Source of the DNA: Pseudomonas asturiensis
GTDB taxonomy: Bacteria > Pseudomonadota > Gammaproteobacteria > Pseudomonadales > Pseudomonadaceae
DNA length: 64,000 nt
Direction of reading: 5' to 3'
Assembly (NCBI RefSeq): GCF_900143095.1
Contig: NZ_FRDA01000004.1
Span: forward strand, 261,265 to 325,264
Shown: in pieces, positions 63,751-64,000 of the stretch
How positions within the stretch are numbered: position 1 is the stretch's first letter
Layout of the letters: every line of letters starts with the position of its first letter
The notes under the pieces: generated by a model
What the model was told of the DNA's origin: nothing
Database searches by the model: none
Seen by the model: the letters and a program-made list of their open reading frames with translations, nothing else
Made by a program: the position numbers and the translations under genes

Positions 63751-64000
63751 ATGAACAAGTTGCAGTACATGGCCGCGGCTCTATTGAGCCTGGCGCTGAC
63801 GGGGTGTGTGTCCTTTGTGCCCGCAGGGCCTATAAGCCTGCCCGCCAAGGCCGTCGAGAACACATTGCCGATCGGGGCGATGGTCAAGGATGTTCAGGTC
63901 AGCGACCCCGCTATAGACGTTCTTCAGCGACGTAACATCAGTTCGCAGCTCACTGCGCAGATCGGTGCACATATCGAACGTGGCGAATACTTCCAGAAGA
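63751..64000 (+). CDS. lipoprotein, truncated by window end
   Basis: Open frame continuing beyond the window. Begins MNKLQYMAAALLSLALTGC, a lipoprotein signal with lipobox LTGC (Cys19), with AAGGA four bases upstream. The visible 80 or so residues contain SLPAKAVENTLPIGAMVKDV and DVLQRRNISSQLTAQIGAHI. I do not recognise the family from this part. Confidence 0.75.
   Translation, partial: MNKLQYMAAALLSLALTGCVSFVPAGPISLPAKAVENTLPIGAMVKDVQVSDPAIDVLQRRNISSQLTAQIGAHIERGEYFQK

Noticed and set aside
1..64000. CRISPR arrays, tRNA or rRNA genes, transposases, integrases
   Set aside because: None recognised by eye on either strand; repeats seen are short REP-type palindromes without regular spacing or Cas genes.

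Overview
The window looks like chromosomal DNA of a Pseudomonas syringae-group bacterium. Gene content supports this: a complete ccmABCDEFGHI set, an EfeUOBM iron transporter of the type described in P. syringae pv. syringae, a katB-ankB pair, a DUF1656/FUSC efflux operon and many fluorescent-pseudomonad-type intergenic palindromes. Coding density is high. No rRNA, tRNA, CRISPR array, transposase or prophage was seen. Strain and pathovar cannot be told from the sequence alone.

Layout. 0.2-3.6 kb: a GNAT acetyltransferase, then a RidA protein and a PLP enzyme of the D-serine dehydratase/D-threonine aldolase-like family, with a divergent LysR regulator. 3.8-5.3 kb: recR with its own promoter and a membrane-associated di-iron-type hydrolase. 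5.4-7.4 kb: a FliK-like protein overlapping a free FlhB C-terminal domain. 7.6-15 kb: cytochrome c maturation operon ccmABCDEFGHI plus a lipoprotein, closed by a bidirectional terminator shared with sbp. 16.1-16.9 kb: voltage-gated K+ channel with a zinc ribbon. 17.2-22.4 kb: MarR-controlled aromatic-acid/drug efflux operon (MarR, FUSC, DUF1656, HlyD, outer membrane factor). 22.8-23.5 kb: PL7 alginate lyase. 23.5-27.8 kb: OmpR-type two-component system divergent from an exported protein, a cytochrome b and a Tat molybdoenzyme, with a CusR/HprR-like palindrome between them. 28.4-32.7 kb: Fur-box-controlled efeUOBM. 32.9-34.8 kb: 3-methyladenine DNA glycosylase and class C beta-lactamase. 35-39 kb: LysR, CitMHS transporter, AtuA-like protein and a small AtuA-related partner. 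39.1-48.5 kb: SulP transporter, ZapE-like ATPase, RarD-type transporter, HAD phosphatase, MFS transporter, PhzF, PACE efflux protein, LysR and a diguanylate cyclase. 48.6-50.9 kb: a lower-GC accessory patch with PAAR protein, type 44 polymorphic toxin, probable immunity protein and two small DUF proteins. 51.1-53.2 kb: hybrid histidine kinase. 53.3-55.4 kb: periplasmic catalase KatB with AnkB. 56-62 kb: acetyltransferase, two chemoreceptors, a CAP protein and an NTF2-like protein. 62.1-64 kb: TetR, a DUF3237 protein and a lipoprotein cut by the window end.

Functional themes are envelope redox chemistry (cytochrome c maturation, molybdoenzyme, KatB, EfeB), efflux, iron uptake, and contact-dependent competition. 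The most interesting points are the HprSR/MsrPQ-like locus with an added exported protein, the orphan PAAR-toxin-immunity cassette with a structured leader, the CitMHS-AtuA-small protein pathway of unknown substrate, the RidA/PLP-enzyme pair, and REP-type inverted copies bracketing the 17-28 kb and 28-35 kb blocks.
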